Source: Acidimicrobiaceae bacterium (GTDB lineage: Bacteria; Actinomycetota; Acidimicrobiia; Acidimicrobiales; MedAcidi-G1). Taken from it: 64,000 nucleotides of DNA. Positions 62,891 to 64,000 of the stretch are shown in pieces. The notes beneath the pieces are model-generated. The model saw only the letters and a list, made by a program, of their open reading frames with translations, did no database searches and had not been told where the DNA came from. Position 1 is the stretch's first letter, and each line of letters starts with the position of its first letter. Both the position numbers and the translations under genes were made by a program. Where the stretch lies: contig PBDJ01000008.1 in NCBI GenBank assembly GCA_002717365.1, forward strand, positions 1 through 64,000, in the 5' to 3' direction.

Positions 62891-64000
62891 ATGAGCGAGC
62901 ACCACATCGTCATCTCGGCCGACAGCCACTGCGGCGCCGACCTCTGGGACTACCGGAACTACTTGGAGTCCAAGTACCACCCGGAGTTCGACGACTGGGC
63001 CCGGTCGATCGAGGCCGCCCAGGCCCGAACCGCCGAGCGGTTCAAGGACGCTCCCCGGTCCACCCTGAACGTGGGCGTCGACGGCGATCCAGAGGTGGAC
63101 GGGAACCGTAACTACGACAGCGACCGCCGCCTCCGGGAGCAGGAGGCCGACGGGGTGGTGGCCACAGTGCTGTTTCCCAACACCCAGCCGCCGTTCGCCC
63201 CGTCGGCGGCCAGTCAGTTCGAGGCTCCGCCCTACACCGAGGACATGGAGCACCGCTGGGCCGGGCTGCGGGCCCACAACCGCTGGCTGCTGGACCTGGT
63301 GTCCGAGGCACCGGAGCGGCGAGCCGGTATCGCCCAGATCTTCTTGGGCGACGTGGAGGGCTCGGTGGCCGAGATCGAGTGGGCGGCCGAGAACGGGCTC
63401 CGGGGCGGGATCCTGGTGCCCGGAGCTCCGCCCGACTCTCCGTTCGAGCCTCTCTACTCGGCGACCTACCGACCGATTTGGGAGGCTGCGGCGGCCAACG
63501 ACATGCCCCTGAACCACCATTCGGGTGGGGCCACGCCCAGTTTTGGCCAGCACTTCCCAGCCTCCCTGGCCATCTTCCTGCTGGAGGTCTCGTGGTGGAG
63601 CCACCGTGGGCTGTGGCACCTCATGTTCTCTGGGGTGTTCGAACGCCATCCCGACCTGCAGTGGGTGAACACCGAGACAGGAACGGCTTGGGTGCCCGAC
63701 ACGCTTGAGAAGTTGGACTCCTTCTACGACCGGATGAAGTACTCGACCTACGGATCGGAGTCCATCTTCGGGGGGATGGCGGTGGCGGAGATGTCACTCC
63801 GACCGTCGGAGTACTGGCAGCGGCAGTGTCATGTGGGGGCCAGCTTCCTGCGGCCGTCCGAGACCGAGACGGCCCGCCAGATCGGCGTGGAGAACATCAT
63901 GTGGGGATCGGACTACCCGCATATCGAAGGCTCCCACCCCTACACCGACGAGCACCTGCGGCTGACCTTCGGCCAGATGACGGAGGAGGAGGCCACCATG
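62891..64000 (+). CDS. second amidohydrolase-family protein, 3' end cut by window edge
   Basis: Absent from the ORF track because no stop occurs before the window end; 370 codons are visible. It begins MSEHHIVISADSHCGADLW, has NHHSGGATPS, VNTETGTAWVP, and near the edge NIMWGSDYPHIEGSHP, the same plan as the preceding gene with about the same spacing, so the two are paralogues. Expected full length is only some tens of residues more. Co-transcribed with the upstream paralogue and under the same TetR control. Confidence 0.92.
   Translation, partial: MSEHHIVISADSHCGADLWDYRNYLESKYHPEFDDWARSIEAAQARTAERFKDAPRSTLNVGVDGDPEVDGNRNYDSDRRLREQEADGVVATVLFPNTQPPFAPSAASQFEAPPYTEDMEHRWAGLRAHNRWLLDLVSEAPERRAGIAQIFLGDVEGSVAEIEWAAENGLRGGILVPGAPPDSPFEPLYSATYRPIWEAAAANDMPLNHHSGGATPSFGQHFPASLAIFLLEVSWWSHRGLWHLMFSGVFERHPDLQWVNTETGTAWVPDTLEKLDSFYDRMKYSTYGSESIFGGMAVAEMSLRPSEYWQRQCHVGASFLRPSETETARQIGVENIMWGSDYPHIEGSHPYTDEHLRLTFGQMTEEEATM

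Noticed and set aside
62885-63649. 254-codon minus-strand ORF near the window end
   Set aside because: It is antisense to the second amidohydrolase, whose plus-strand frame has clear family motifs.

Overview
The window is about 64 kb of GC-rich chromosome from a member of the Actinomycetota. The left 20 kb carries the classic actinobacterial origin block in its conserved order: trxB-trxA-cwlM-like, then leftward parA-parB, rsmG, jag, yidC, yidD, rnpA, rpmH, then rightward dnaA-dnaN-recF-DUF721-gyrB-gyrA-DUF3566-tRNA-Ile. Two parS sites, DnaA-box clusters on both sides of dnaA, an F420-type luciferase-like oxidoreductase, CrgA and a PASTA kinase fit this placement. Organosulfur-type genes and the general flavour suggest a marine Acidimicrobiia-like lineage; that finer placement is inference.

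From 18 to 39 kb lie housekeeping and metabolic genes: a Rossmann oxidoreductase, hisN, pheA, larBC, a metallo-beta-lactamase-fold hydrolase, an acuI-type acryloyl-CoA reductase, an LLM oxidoreductase, pstP-pknB, pabA, crgA, a DoxX protein, a YjbR protein, an orphan adenine methylase and xseAB. Six tRNA genes are scattered here (Arg-ACG, Ser-GCT, Ser-TGA, Leu-CAG, Ala-TGC, and Ile-GAT at the left edge). Between hisN and tRNA-Arg sits a small genomic island of about 3.1 kb. It is bounded by a perfect 45-bp direct repeat of the 3' part of tRNA-Arg, carries arm-like repeats inside both ends, and contains a repetitive lipoprotein gene, a zinc-ribbon membrane protein gene, one tiny ORF and a duplicated leader sequence. 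No integrase is visible.

From 39 to 48 kb is an AMP-ligase plus branched-chain-type (Liv) ABC transporter operon. Its binding protein is a 785-residue fusion of a TauA/NMT1-like domain to a LivK-like domain. A MarR gene closes the operon.

From 48 to 61 kb is the most interesting part. It holds a sarcosine/dimethylglycine dehydrogenase-type flavoprotein, a class III aminotransferase, a TauBC-like transporter lacking its own binding protein, a phosphotransacetylase, an EamA exporter, and a TetR-linked molybdenum oxidoreductase. In the last, the four-cluster ferredoxin subunit is fused to an NrfD-type membrane subunit, and the catalytic subunit has no Tat signal. Together these suggest uptake and breakdown of an N-methylated or plain amino-sulfonate such as taurine (transaminase, then Xsc encoded elsewhere, then Pta) with cytoplasmic-side oxidation of the released sulfite. 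This is a hypothesis from gene content; Xsc is not in the window.

The window ends with a TetR gene divergent from two paralogous metal-dependent amidohydrolases, the second cut by the window edge.
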